5,816 bases of DNA. Origin: Blastocatellia bacterium (GTDB lineage Bacteria > Acidobacteriota > Blastocatellia > Pyrinomonadales > Pyrinomonadaceae). Positions 1 to 5,591 of this stretch are shown piece by piece. Position 1 is the stretch's first letter, and each line of letters opens with the position of its first letter. A model generated the notes under the pieces. That model was not told where the DNA came from and searched no databases. It saw only the letters and a list, made by a program, of their open reading frames with translations. The translations under genes were made by a program, and so were the position numbers. The stretch is taken from positions 1-5,816 of the forward strand of contig PSRF01000135.1 in the NCBI GenBank assembly GCA_003175865.1. The letters are read 5' to 3'.

Positions 1-918
1 AACAATGCCCGGGTAGTAGTCTTTTGCAGCACGATCGATCCCAACGCGAACGAGGAACACGGCGGCTTGCCCTGCATCCGGTTTGTCAATCACGACTACA
101 CGTCCGGTTTTGGCGGACAAATCAGAAGTGCTTGCCTCAGCAGCGGGCAGCGGAGTCGCGGGCTTGAGCCAGTCACCAAAGTAGCGTGTCGCAAGGGCGA
201 GTCCGTCCTTAGCTTTAATACTTCCACCGATAACGAGAATTGCGTTGTCCGGTCGATAGTATCGATTGTGTAATTTCGCGATATCTTGCGCAGTAATTCG
301 AGTGAGTGACTCTGTGGTTCCAATCAACGAGTGCCCATATGGACCATCGCCGAAAAGAACTCGTGCTCCCACAAAACGCGCTATTGCACTTGGTTGGCCC
401 AGCTGCAACGTGAAATTGTCGAGCGACTGCTGTCGCAAGCGTTCAACTTCTTCGCTCGTGAAGGTCGGATGCCGCACTACATCCGCGAGAATCTCCATTG
501 CGGGTGAGATCTTGTCAGACAACACTTCGACTGTTGCTGTCGAAGCGTCCCAACGTGCGCCCGAGTCAAGCGCACCTCCCAGGCTTTCGATCTCCTCAGC
601 AATCTGAGTCGCGTCTCGCTTTTGCGTCCCCTTCGTCAACAAGCTTGAGGTCATGTCTGATAAACCTGACAGAGTTGGAGGATCAACTTCACCTCCGTTC
701 TTAATTACAACTGTCGCGACTACGAGTGGCGTGTCCGTACGCTCGGTAACAATCACTCTTAAACCGTTAGGTAACGTCTGTTCAACCGGTTTCGGAAATT
801 GTACCGAGCGAGGTGTTGAAGGCGGTGGAGGTGTCGCTTGTGCTGTTTGCGCAGCTATGTAAGTCGGTAAGGCGATAACAAAGAGCAGTGATAACAATGA
901 TAGCCGAACCGTGTTCAT
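1..918 (-). CDS. M16 family peptidase-like protein, non-catalytic partner subunit (3' end outside window)
   Basis: The frame is open from the ATG at 918 to the window edge, giving the first 306 residues; the C-terminal part is missing because the window ends, so there is no sign it is broken. Residues 1-23 look like a Sec signal peptide ending in IAA before QTAQ, and a Pro/Thr-rich stretch follows (about 24-37). The M16 N-terminal fold is recognisable: TLPNGLRVIV (48-57), GLSDMTSSLLTKGT (85-98), PYGHSLIGT (193-201) and YYRPDNAILVIGG (220-232). In the zinc site the expected HxxEH reads DMTSS (D88, S91, S92), and the downstream zinc-ligand Glu aligns with Q163, so it should not bind catalytic zinc. 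In known M16B pairs such a subunit contributes substrate binding through an Arg/Tyr pair in its C-terminal half, which is not visible here. The start overlaps the stop of the catalytic gene (TAATG) and has a strong SD, so coupled, roughly equal expression and a heterodimer are inferred. Peptide substrate unknown. Confidence 0.93.
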   Translation of the reverse strand, partial: MNTVRLSLLSLLFVIALPTYIAAQTAQATPPPPSTPRSVQFPKPVEQTLPNGLRVIVTERTDTPLVVATVVIKNGGEVDPPTLSGLSDMTSSLLTKGTQKRDATQIAEEIESLGGALDSGARWDASTATVEVLSDKISPAMEILADVVRHPTFTSEEVERLRQQSLDNFTLQLGQPSAIARFVGARVLFGDGPYGHSLIGTTESLTRITAQDIAKLHNRYYRPDNAILVIGGSIKAKDGLALATRYFGDWLKPATPLPAAEASTSDLSAKTGRVVVIDKPDAGQAAVFLVRVGIDRAAKDYYPGIV

Positions 919-2285
919 TACTTGTCCTCCTTTGTTGGCGCACTCTTCGACGCCTGAGGCAAGTAATACAAAACCATGCGATTAGTGTCAGAGAAGTACT
1001 TCTTCATGACACGCTGGACGTCAGCCGCGGTGATCTCCTGCAGGTGGGCCAGATCGGTGTTTACTCGCGAGGGATCGGCCAGCAGTACAGTCGCTTCTCC
1101 AAGCGCTAATGCTTTGCCGTTACTGGTTTCGCGTTGTTTCACCTCGTCAGTAATTATCTGGTTCTTTGCCTTCTCGAGTTCGGCCGCCGAAACTGGCGCA
1201 TCCTGCAGTTTTTTTATTTCAGCTAACAATGCCTTCTCGACATCTGCAGGTTTCTTTCCTTCTGATAAGACAGCTGTTACCACGAACAGGCTAGCGTCCT
1301 CACGAAGCTCAGAACTCGAGTTTACTTCCGCGGCAAGCTGCTGTTCATAAACCAATGAGTGATAGAGACGTGATGACTCTCCCGCTGAAAGAATGGCTTC
1401 TACGACTTTAAGAACATTAGAATCAGGATCGGCTTGTCGCGTCGTAAGGTAGGTTATACCCACGGCTGGAAGATCATTGGTTCCATATTCAGTAAATCTC
1501 GCTTCGCTGGTCCGCGATGGTTCTTTAATGTTGACTCGCGGCAACGGCCGGTCAGGCTTGCTAACTGGACCAAAATACTTGTCGATCCATCCATCAAGTT
1601 GTTTCTGATCAAAATCACCAACAACAACAAGAGTTGCATTGTCAGGACGATAGTACGTGGAATGAAACTCTTGAACATCTTTGAGTGACGCGGCATCGAG
1701 ATCTTCAATGCTGCCGATGCCAGGTCGCTTGTATGGGTGTTCTTTGTATGATTTCTCTTGAAGCAAGAATTCAAATCGACCATACGGTGGAGCAAGTATG
1801 CTTTGACGAAATTCCTCCTTCACCACGTCGCGTTCTGATTTGAAGTTCGGTTCGTCAACATTCAACGAGGCGAGTCGATCCGCTTCTGCCCAGATCAAGC
1901 TCTCCAAATAGTTCGAGGGGACGACTTCGTAATAAACAGTCACATCGTCCTCGGTGAACGCGTTGTTGAAACCGCCTACATCTTCCGTCAAACGATCCAT
2001 CATTTCCGATTTCATGTTCTTGGTGCTCTTGAACATTATGTGTTCGAAGAGATGAGCAAAGCCGCTTCGCTTGTCAGGATCGTCTTTCGATCCAACGTGG
2101 TACCAAACCTGGATGGCTACGGTTGGACTTGAGGGATCTGGCGCACTTATAACGCGCAATCCATTAGGTAAAGTCCGGTCACTAAATTTGATTTGCGGCA
2201 TGCGCGTTTGCGCGCCGCTGAGAAGCTGGCCAGATACGAGAATACTCAGTATCAAGGACAGACGAACAACAACATTTCGAACCAT
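918..2285 (-). CDS. M16 family zinc metallopeptidase, catalytic subunit, secreted
   Basis: 455-residue secreted zinc peptidase of the insulinase/processing-peptidase family, a usual length for single-repeat M16B subunits. I chose the ATG at 2285: a GGAG lies 8 bases upstream of it, against 5 from an adjacent in-frame TTG at 2288. The N-terminus has a basic, hydrophobic signal peptide ending near LLSGA-Q with no lipobox cysteine, suggesting a periplasmic location. Counting from the ATG, the inverted zinc motif is H78-L-F-E81-H82, and the third ligand is E158 in ERDVVKEEF, giving the classical HxxEH-X75-E spacing. The NNAFTEDDVTVYY segment (107-119) matches the conserved active-site strand. The second M16 domain starts near 265 and holds GESSRLYHSLVYEQ (302-315). 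It lies 84 bases downstream of the zinc-ribbon gene and overlaps the degenerate M16 gene by one base; the two M16 products probably form a heterodimer. Family is certain; the physiological substrate cannot be read from sequence. Confidence 0.96.
   Translation of the reverse strand: MVRNVVVRLSLILSILVSGQLLSGAQTRMPQIKFSDRTLPNGLRVISAPDPSSPTVAIQVWYHVGSKDDPDKRSGFAHLFEHIMFKSTKNMKSEMMDRLTEDVGGFNNAFTEDDVTVYYEVVPSNYLESLIWAEADRLASLNVDEPNFKSERDVVKEEFRQSILAPPYGRFEFLLQEKSYKEHPYKRPGIGSIEDLDAASLKDVQEFHSTYYRPDNATLVVVGDFDQKQLDGWIDKYFGPVSKPDRPLPRVNIKEPSRTSEARFTEYGTNDLPAVGITYLTTRQADPDSNVLKVVEAILSAGESSRLYHSLVYEQQLAAEVNSSSELREDASLFVVTAVLSEGKKPADVEKALLAEIKKLQDAPVSAAELEKAKNQIITDEVKQRETSNGKALALGEATVLLADPSRVNTDLAHLQEITAADVQRVMKKYFSDTNRMVLYYLPQASKSAPTKEDK
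926..933 (-). promoter_or_regulatory. Strong Shine-Dalgarno inside the 3' end of the catalytic M16 gene
   Basis: On the minus strand this reads AAAGGAGG, 7 bases before the ATG of the second M16 gene. The same bases encode the Lys-Glu-Asp-Lys tail of the catalytic subunit, whose TAA stop shares one base with the next ATG. Together these support reinitiation or translational coupling of the two subunits. Confidence 0.85.
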
Positions 2286-2369
2286 CAACTTTGCTCCAAA
2301 CGAGGTTTGTTCAGGTGAGAGAGTTGAACCTTTTGATGAATAGCGGGCAGGTGATGTTGCATGGAACCA

Positions 2370-2666
2370 CTAGTCGATATCCAAAGGATTGCGGTAAGGC
2401 TTGTCTTTATCTTTCTCGGCGCGCTTCTTGGCTTCTTCAAATTTCTCTTGCAGGATTCGATCTCTGTCTTTCATCGAACTGAGTTCTTGCGCAAAAATTT
2501 GTTCACGCATCTGTTTCTGCTTGTCTAGTCCTTTGACCATCTCGTCGAAGGAGGCCAACGGTTTAGCCTTTTCTTCATGCGAAAGTAGCACGCCGGTCTG
2601 TGCGTCGACGGTCAGCGTCGCCTCGCAACAAGGGCACAAGATCGTAAACTTCGAACTTTGAGCCAT
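2370..2666 (-). CDS. Small half zinc-ribbon (CPCC) and coiled-coil protein, function unknown
   Basis: 98-residue protein that I do not recognise as a named family. The ATG at 2666 has a clear SD (AGGAG 6 bases upstream). Residues 8-29 form a compact zinc-ribbon-like hairpin, with C11-P-C13-C14 followed by EATLTVDAQTGVLLS; only one CxxC knuckle is present, so zinc binding would need dimerisation or other ligands. From about 42 to 90 the sequence is highly charged, rich in K, E, Q, M and D, and predicted by eye to be a long helix or coiled coil (FDEMVKGLDKQKQMREQ to AEKDKDK), ending YRNPLDID. There is no signal peptide or membrane segment, so it should be cytoplasmic, unlike the secreted M16 products downstream. 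It is the first gene of the apparent operon, 84 bases before the catalytic M16 gene, with its own extended -10 promoter. Whether it has any functional link to the M16 pair is unknown; simple co-transcription is possible. Confidence 0.88.
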   Translation of the reverse strand: MAQSSKFTILCPCCEATLTVDAQTGVLLSHEEKAKPLASFDEMVKGLDKQKQMREQIFAQELSSMKDRDRILQEKFEEAKKRAEKDKDKPYRNPLDID

Positions 2667-2705
2667 TCAGTCTCCTCTCCAGGGGTCCTTCACAATTCGT
2701 TATCA

Positions 2706-2714
2706 AGTATAACA
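2706..2714 (-). promoter_or_regulatory. Extended -10 promoter for the zinc-ribbon/M16 gene group
   Basis: On the minus strand this reads TGTTATACT, an extended -10 (TGn followed by TATACT, 5 of 6 to consensus). It sits about 40 bases before the ATG at 2666, implying a leader of roughly 30 bases. No good -35 is found 16-18 bases upstream, which is tolerated by extended -10 promoters. I saw no convincing second promoter in the 84 bases before the M16 gene. Confidence 0.55.
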
Positions 2715-2746
2715 CCGCGACCGAATAAGCTGCCCGTGTGCAGAAA

Positions 2747-2782
2747 GAAGGGTTGGTTCCGAAAACTGGGAATCAACCCTTC
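2747..2782 (-). terminator. Hairpin terminator candidate after the lipoprotein gene
   Basis: Arms 2747-2760 and 2769-2782 pair around an 8-base loop. The stem is 14 bp, with one position that is G-U on the plus strand and A-C on the minus strand. On the minus strand the hairpin lies about 30 bases after the lipoprotein stop and is followed by TTTCTGC, only a weak U-tract. It separates the lipoprotein gene from the zinc-ribbon promoter and could also insulate against read-through. The structure is clear; its action as a terminator is an inference. Confidence 0.5.
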
Positions 2783-2811
2783 CTCCTGACCGCCACGTCA
2801 AAAATAAAATT

Positions 2812-3390
2812 TTAAGGGATAACTTTCTTTACAGCGTTGCCTGTTTTCTTTACACCTGTTTCAGCCGTCTTGACGACTGTCTTGGTTCCTTCCGCAGTTT
2901 TCTCTCCTACGTGTTTCGTGGTGTCCTTTGCTTTTTCACCAACGTTCTTCGCAGTCTCTGCAGTCTTCTCGCCTACTTTCTCCGTAGTATCTTTGACCGC
3001 ACCGGCTGTGTCTTCAGTCTTTTCTTTAACGACACCGGCCGCACTCGCTACCTTCTCACCGGTCGCAGTAAGAGGATCTTCGCCTTCCTTGGTGGTTACC
3101 GGGCGCTCCTCACCGCTCGGAGTGTAGGCTTTCACGGTACGCGTGCCACTCTTCGTTGTTGTTACAACAACTCGAGCAATATGCGGATTGTTGTGAAAGA
3201 CGCGAGTCTCAGTCTTAGTTCCATTAGCATCTACCGTCGTTGTGATTTCAGAATTATCAGGCCCGGGCTTGGTAGTAGCTTGAGTGGCACTATTGGCGTT
3301 GGCATTCGCCTCATTTGTGCGTGAGCAACCTACTGCGAGTCCAGCAACCGCAACGAGAACAAGGATCGAAAGTTTTTGAATCACGGTCAT
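2812..3390 (-). CDS. Envelope lipoprotein with LEA-like 11-residue amphipathic repeats
   Basis: 192-residue predicted lipoprotein of unknown function. Residues 1-21 are a type II signal peptide (K6, then a hydrophobic run), with lipobox LAVG-C22; Ser at +2 is compatible with outer-membrane sorting under the E. coli rule. An Asn/Ala/Thr-rich tether (about 23-45) leads to a Thr/Val-rich, probably beta segment (48-100) containing TRVFHNNPHIARVVVTTTK and TRTVKAYTPSGEE. Residues 111-183 are 11-residue Lys/Glu/Thr/Ala repeats such as GEKTAETAKNV, GEKAKDTTKHV and GEKTAEGTKTV (three exact-phase units at 140-172), broken once by a 7-residue unit (133-139). This is the pattern of group 3 LEA or apolipoprotein-like amphipathic helices, often disordered until bound or dried. 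The ATG at 3390 lies only 2 bases from the SD, whereas an in-frame GTG at 3384 lies 8 bases away; either start keeps the signal peptide. A role in envelope stress or desiccation is a guess from the repeat class alone. Confidence 0.87.
   Translation of the reverse strand: MTVIQKLSILVLVAVAGLAVGCSRTNEANANANSATQATTKPGPDNSEITTTVDANGTKTETRVFHNNPHIARVVVTTTKSGTRTVKAYTPSGEERPVTTKEGEDPLTATGEKVASAAGVVKEKTEDTAGAVKDTTEKVGEKTAETAKNVGEKAKDTTKHVGEKTAEGTKTVVKTAETGVKKTGNAVKKVIP
2842..3060 (-). repeat. Tandem 33-base coding repeats (11-residue LEA-like units)
   Basis: This stretch encodes residues 111-183 of the lipoprotein as successive 11-residue units that mostly begin G-E-K and end in Val. The best phased copies are three adjacent 33-base units at 2875-2973. 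Bases have diverged between units more than the amino acids, so the array is old and under protein-level selection, not a recent slippage product. Confidence 0.75.
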
Positions 3391-3392
3391 AA

Positions 3393-3398
3393 CCTCCT
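3393..3398 (-). promoter_or_regulatory. Start-deciding Shine-Dalgarno of the lipoprotein gene
   Basis: A perfect AGGAGG on the minus strand is 2 bases from the ATG at 3390, unusually close, and 8 bases from the in-frame GTG at 3384, which is ideal. It lies inside a small inverted repeat (3391-3403; arms AACCT and AGGTT, 3-base loop) that could partly hide it in the mRNA. Spacing favours GTG, codon preference favours ATG. Confidence 0.6.
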
Positions 3399-3482
3399 AG
3401 GTTGGATAATCATCAAGTGAAAAGTGGCAACAAACGTGCCATTTTAAGGGCGGAAGAGGGGGCTGGATTTTTATTCGCGGCA

Positions 3483-3511
3483 ATTATTCGCTGCCCTCAC
3501 CGGGTTGTCAA
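3483..3511 (-). promoter_or_regulatory. Sigma70-type promoter of the lipoprotein gene
   Basis: On the minus strand a perfect -35 TTGACA (3506-3511) is followed by a 17-base spacer and the -10 AATAAT (3483-3488, 5 of 6). The start of transcription would be near 3476, giving a leader of about 85 bases. The leader contains an inverted repeat at 3420-3445 (TGGCA/TGCCA core flanked by A and T runs with one bulge). This is the best promoter match in the window. Confidence 0.7.
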
Positions 3512-3598
3512 AAGCAGTACAAACAAAACTACCGCGCCGTCTAATTACCGTACGGAACCAGAGCTGACTTTCAGGACCCGTTGTTTCAGCATTTTCCA

Positions 3599-3627
3599 TT
3601 GACTTTCGTAGTGATTTCCTTTAGAAG
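3599..3627 (+). promoter_or_regulatory. Weak promoter candidate for the protease-FHA gene
   Basis: TTGACT (3599-3604, 5 of 6 to -35) is spaced 17 bases from TAGAAG (3622-3627, 4 of 6 to -10). Transcription would begin near 3634, within the small inverted repeat at 3626-3636, with a leader of about 130 bases. The match is modest and no alternative nearer the start codon is better. Confidence 0.35.
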
Positions 3628-3763
3628 CAGACTGCTGCAGGCAACCGCTGGCGATGTGTGTCCTACCCTTTTTTGATGCTTAGTCGCTCGGCGTCTTCGC
3701 AGATGCTTTCACACTCGAGACCAAAACTTCCTTGTCAATAAATCAGCATCCCAGGAGTCGTTT

Positions 3764-5503
3764 ATGCGCAGACTGCTTTTTGCTTCGATAATTTTATTGG
3801 CGTTGGGTGCCGCTTTTCTTCCGGTTGAACAGAACTACGTGGCACACGCCGTTTCAGAGGGCGAACGGCTAGCCATGTATACGAAACCAGCGGTCGTTCG
3901 AACTGTGGATGGTGCAGTCGGGCAGTTCTACTTCCAACCGCCGGGATATCAAGGCCAGAGTTACGACGTCTCGTATGTGGGAACGGGGTCAGGCTTTATT
4001 CTTAGCTCAAACGGCTACATAGCTACGAATGCGCACTGCGTGGACGTGACTCACAGTGGCGAAGACAAGGCGAAAGAGCGTCTCTTTTATCAAATGGTTC
4101 GGCAAATCGCTCAACAACTTGGGAAGAACCCGCAAGACCTCAACACCAACTATATCGAGCAACACAGCCGTATGACTCGCTTCGAATTGGTCCATAAAAT
4201 CTTTTTGCCGGACGGTAGCAATTATCCATTCGAGATCAAGCAATTCGGTGTTCCTACAGGAGAAGCACAGGATCAAGGCAAGGACGTAGCGATCCTCAAG
4301 ATCGAAATCAAAAACGCTCCGATTCTGAAGATCGGTGATTCCGACAAAGTTCAGCTTCAAGACCACATCACTGTAATCGGATATCCCGCAGCGGCTGACA
4401 CTAATCTTCTCGACTTCAAATCGTTGATGGAAGCGACCATCAACGACGGAAAGATCTCCGCAAAGAAAACCGCAACGAGCGGCGCTCCCATTCTGCAAAC
4501 GAACACTGCCGCTACGCACGGCAACTCAGGTGGACCAGGCCTTAACGATAGCTACGAAGTGATCGGTCTATTGACCTTCCGCGGCGATACCGTAAACAAC
4601 CAGGAAGTTCAAGGATTCACCTTCCTCGTACCTTCCAACACTGTAATGGAGTACGTCAAAGCAGCAGGTGCAACCAACCAGGAAGGGCTAACTGATTCTC
4701 TCTATCGAGAGGGTCTGGATTACTACTGGAACCAGCATTACTCGTCTGCGATACCGAAGTTTGAAGAGGTCAAGAGACTTTTCCCGCAACACTCAGAAGT
4801 AGACAAGCTCATTCAAAGCAGTCAGCAACTGAAATCGGAAGGAAAAGAGAAATCAAGCTTTCCGTTGTGGATAGTCGGTGTAGTGCTGGTCGCGCTGATT
4901 CTGATCGGGTTAGTGATTATTATCATAGTGGTGATTGCGATTGTGGCTCGCAAGAAGGGAAAGTCGAAACAGATTGCAGCGCCGGGAACAGACAGAGCCC
5001 CGAAAATCCAAGCTGCGGCGCCAGTCGCATATTCTCCTTCCCCTGGAGCTAGTTATTCACCCCCAGCAAAACCTGCTGCGGCACCTGCACCCAAGCCGGT
5101 GGCGGCGTACAGTCCAGGTGATCAAGGAACGATGGTAGATCTGTCTCGAACAGTTGCGATAGTTCCTGACGGAGACACAGCGCCGATCGATTACGGAGCA
5201 ATTAAATTTATTTCGGGTCCGTTGTCGGGACAGCGATTCCAGGTAAAGGCTGAGGGTGACTTCATCGGTCGCGATAGTGCTTCTGCTCAGATCGTTATTC
5301 CAGATCCTCGAATCTCCAAAAAGCATGTTTGGATTGGGGCGCGTGAGGGCAGGGTGATAATCATTGATCAGCAATCAAGGAACGGCACGTTCGTCAATGA
5401 TCCAAAATCAGCGAGAGTTACAGAAAGCTATCTGCAACCCGGCGACACTGTGATTCTTGGAGAATCAGACGTCGCTCGCTTCGAGTTCTCCGGTGGCTCC
5501 TAG
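3764..5503 (+). CDS. Membrane-anchored trypsin/HtrA-like serine protease with C-terminal FHA domain
   Basis: 579 residues; ATG at 3764 with AGGAG 6 bases upstream. Residues 1-29 resemble a signal peptide with an AHA-VS cleavage site. The S1 protease domain spans about 40-300: GTGSGFIL (73-80), TNAHC with H91, GKDVAILKI with D174, and THGNSGGPG with S255, so the triad is complete. H91 and D174 are 83 residues apart, against 30 in E. coli DegP, leaving an insertion of about 50 residues that is largely helical and charged (about 98-145). There is no PDZ domain. Residues 312-356 look like one TPR-type helical pair (YREGLDYYWNQHYSSAIPKF). A single TM helix (367-395) precedes ARKKGKSK, which by the positive-inside rule puts the C-terminus in the cytoplasm. 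A Pro/Ala linker (405-450) leads to an FHA domain (about 480-576) with G502-R503, R516/S518/H521 and S538-R539-N540-G541-T542, the phosphothreonine-binding residues. Inferred role: extracytoplasmic proteolysis linked to Ser/Thr kinase signalling. Substrate unknown. Confidence 0.93.
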   Translation: MRRLLFASIILLALGAAFLPVEQNYVAHAVSEGERLAMYTKPAVVRTVDGAVGQFYFQPPGYQGQSYDVSYVGTGSGFILSSNGYIATNAHCVDVTHSGEDKAKERLFYQMVRQIAQQLGKNPQDLNTNYIEQHSRMTRFELVHKIFLPDGSNYPFEIKQFGVPTGEAQDQGKDVAILKIEIKNAPILKIGDSDKVQLQDHITVIGYPAAADTNLLDFKSLMEATINDGKISAKKTATSGAPILQTNTAATHGNSGGPGLNDSYEVIGLLTFRGDTVNNQEVQGFTFLVPSNTVMEYVKAAGATNQEGLTDSLYREGLDYYWNQHYSSAIPKFEEVKRLFPQHSEVDKLIQSSQQLKSEGKEKSSFPLWIVGVVLVALILIGLVIIIIVVIAIVARKKGKSKQIAAPGTDRAPKIQAAAPVAYSPSPGASYSPPAKPAAAPAPKPVAAYSPGDQGTMVDLSRTVAIVPDGDTAPIDYGAIKFISGPLSGQRFQVKAEGDFIGRDSASAQIVIPDPRISKKHVWIGAREGRVIIIDQQSRNGTFVNDPKSARVTESYLQPGDTVILGESDVARFEFSGGS

Positions 5504-5526
5504 TACGCTTCGCACAACTACTGATT

Positions 5527-5560
5527 GAAGGGATCCTTCCTCCGAGGATCCTTTCCTTTC
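5527..5560 (+). terminator. Rho-independent terminator of the protease-FHA gene
   Basis: Arms 5527-5537 and 5545-5555 pair as an 11-bp stem (one G-U) around a 7-base loop, followed by a pyrimidine/T-rich tail (CTTTCT). It begins 24 bases after the TAG at 5503. Because the EAL gene converges on it, it may also block opposing transcripts, although the minus-strand tail is not T-rich. Confidence 0.72.
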
Positions 5561-5591
5561 TATCAGCCTTCAAAAATCCCACAGCTGCTAA

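Larger units (their letters stand above)
3391..3763. other. Divergent intergenic region between lipoprotein and protease-FHA genes
   Basis: 373 bases without a convincing gene. It holds the lipoprotein promoter and leader (3391-3511), an 8-base palindrome CCGTACGG (3548-3555), a weak plus-strand promoter candidate (3599-3627) and an 11-base inverted repeat AGCAG-A-CTGCT (3626-3636). The protease SD AGGAG lies at the right end, 6 bases before the ATG at 3764. I see nothing recognisable between about 3640 and 3750. Protein or RNA regulators acting here cannot be named from the sequence. Confidence 0.7.

Noticed and set aside
2286..2369. Possible promoter or hairpin between the zinc-ribbon and M16 genes
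   Set aside because: Only a short GTTCA/TGAAC inverted repeat and a poor TATTCA-like -10 were seen. Neither is strong enough to call, so co-transcription from 2706-2714 is the simpler reading.
2875..2973. 33-base tandem repeats as a CRISPR array
   Set aside because: The units are contiguous without spacers, in frame, and encode phased 11-residue protein repeats within a lipoprotein gene.
2837..3324. Plus-strand open frames opposite the lipoprotein gene (2837-3127 and 2911-3324)
   Set aside because: They are antisense reflections of the Lys/Glu/Thr repeat codons, giving Phe/Ser/Val-rich strings with no start signals.
3402..3602. Plus-strand 66-codon open frame in the divergent intergenic region
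   Set aside because: It starts with TTG, has no Shine-Dalgarno, no recognisable motif, and runs antisense across the lipoprotein promoter. Most likely chance.
4007..4519. Minus-strand 170-codon open frame inside the protease domain
   Set aside because: It is antisense to a clearly conserved protease with an intact triad and has no supporting motif or ribosome binding site.
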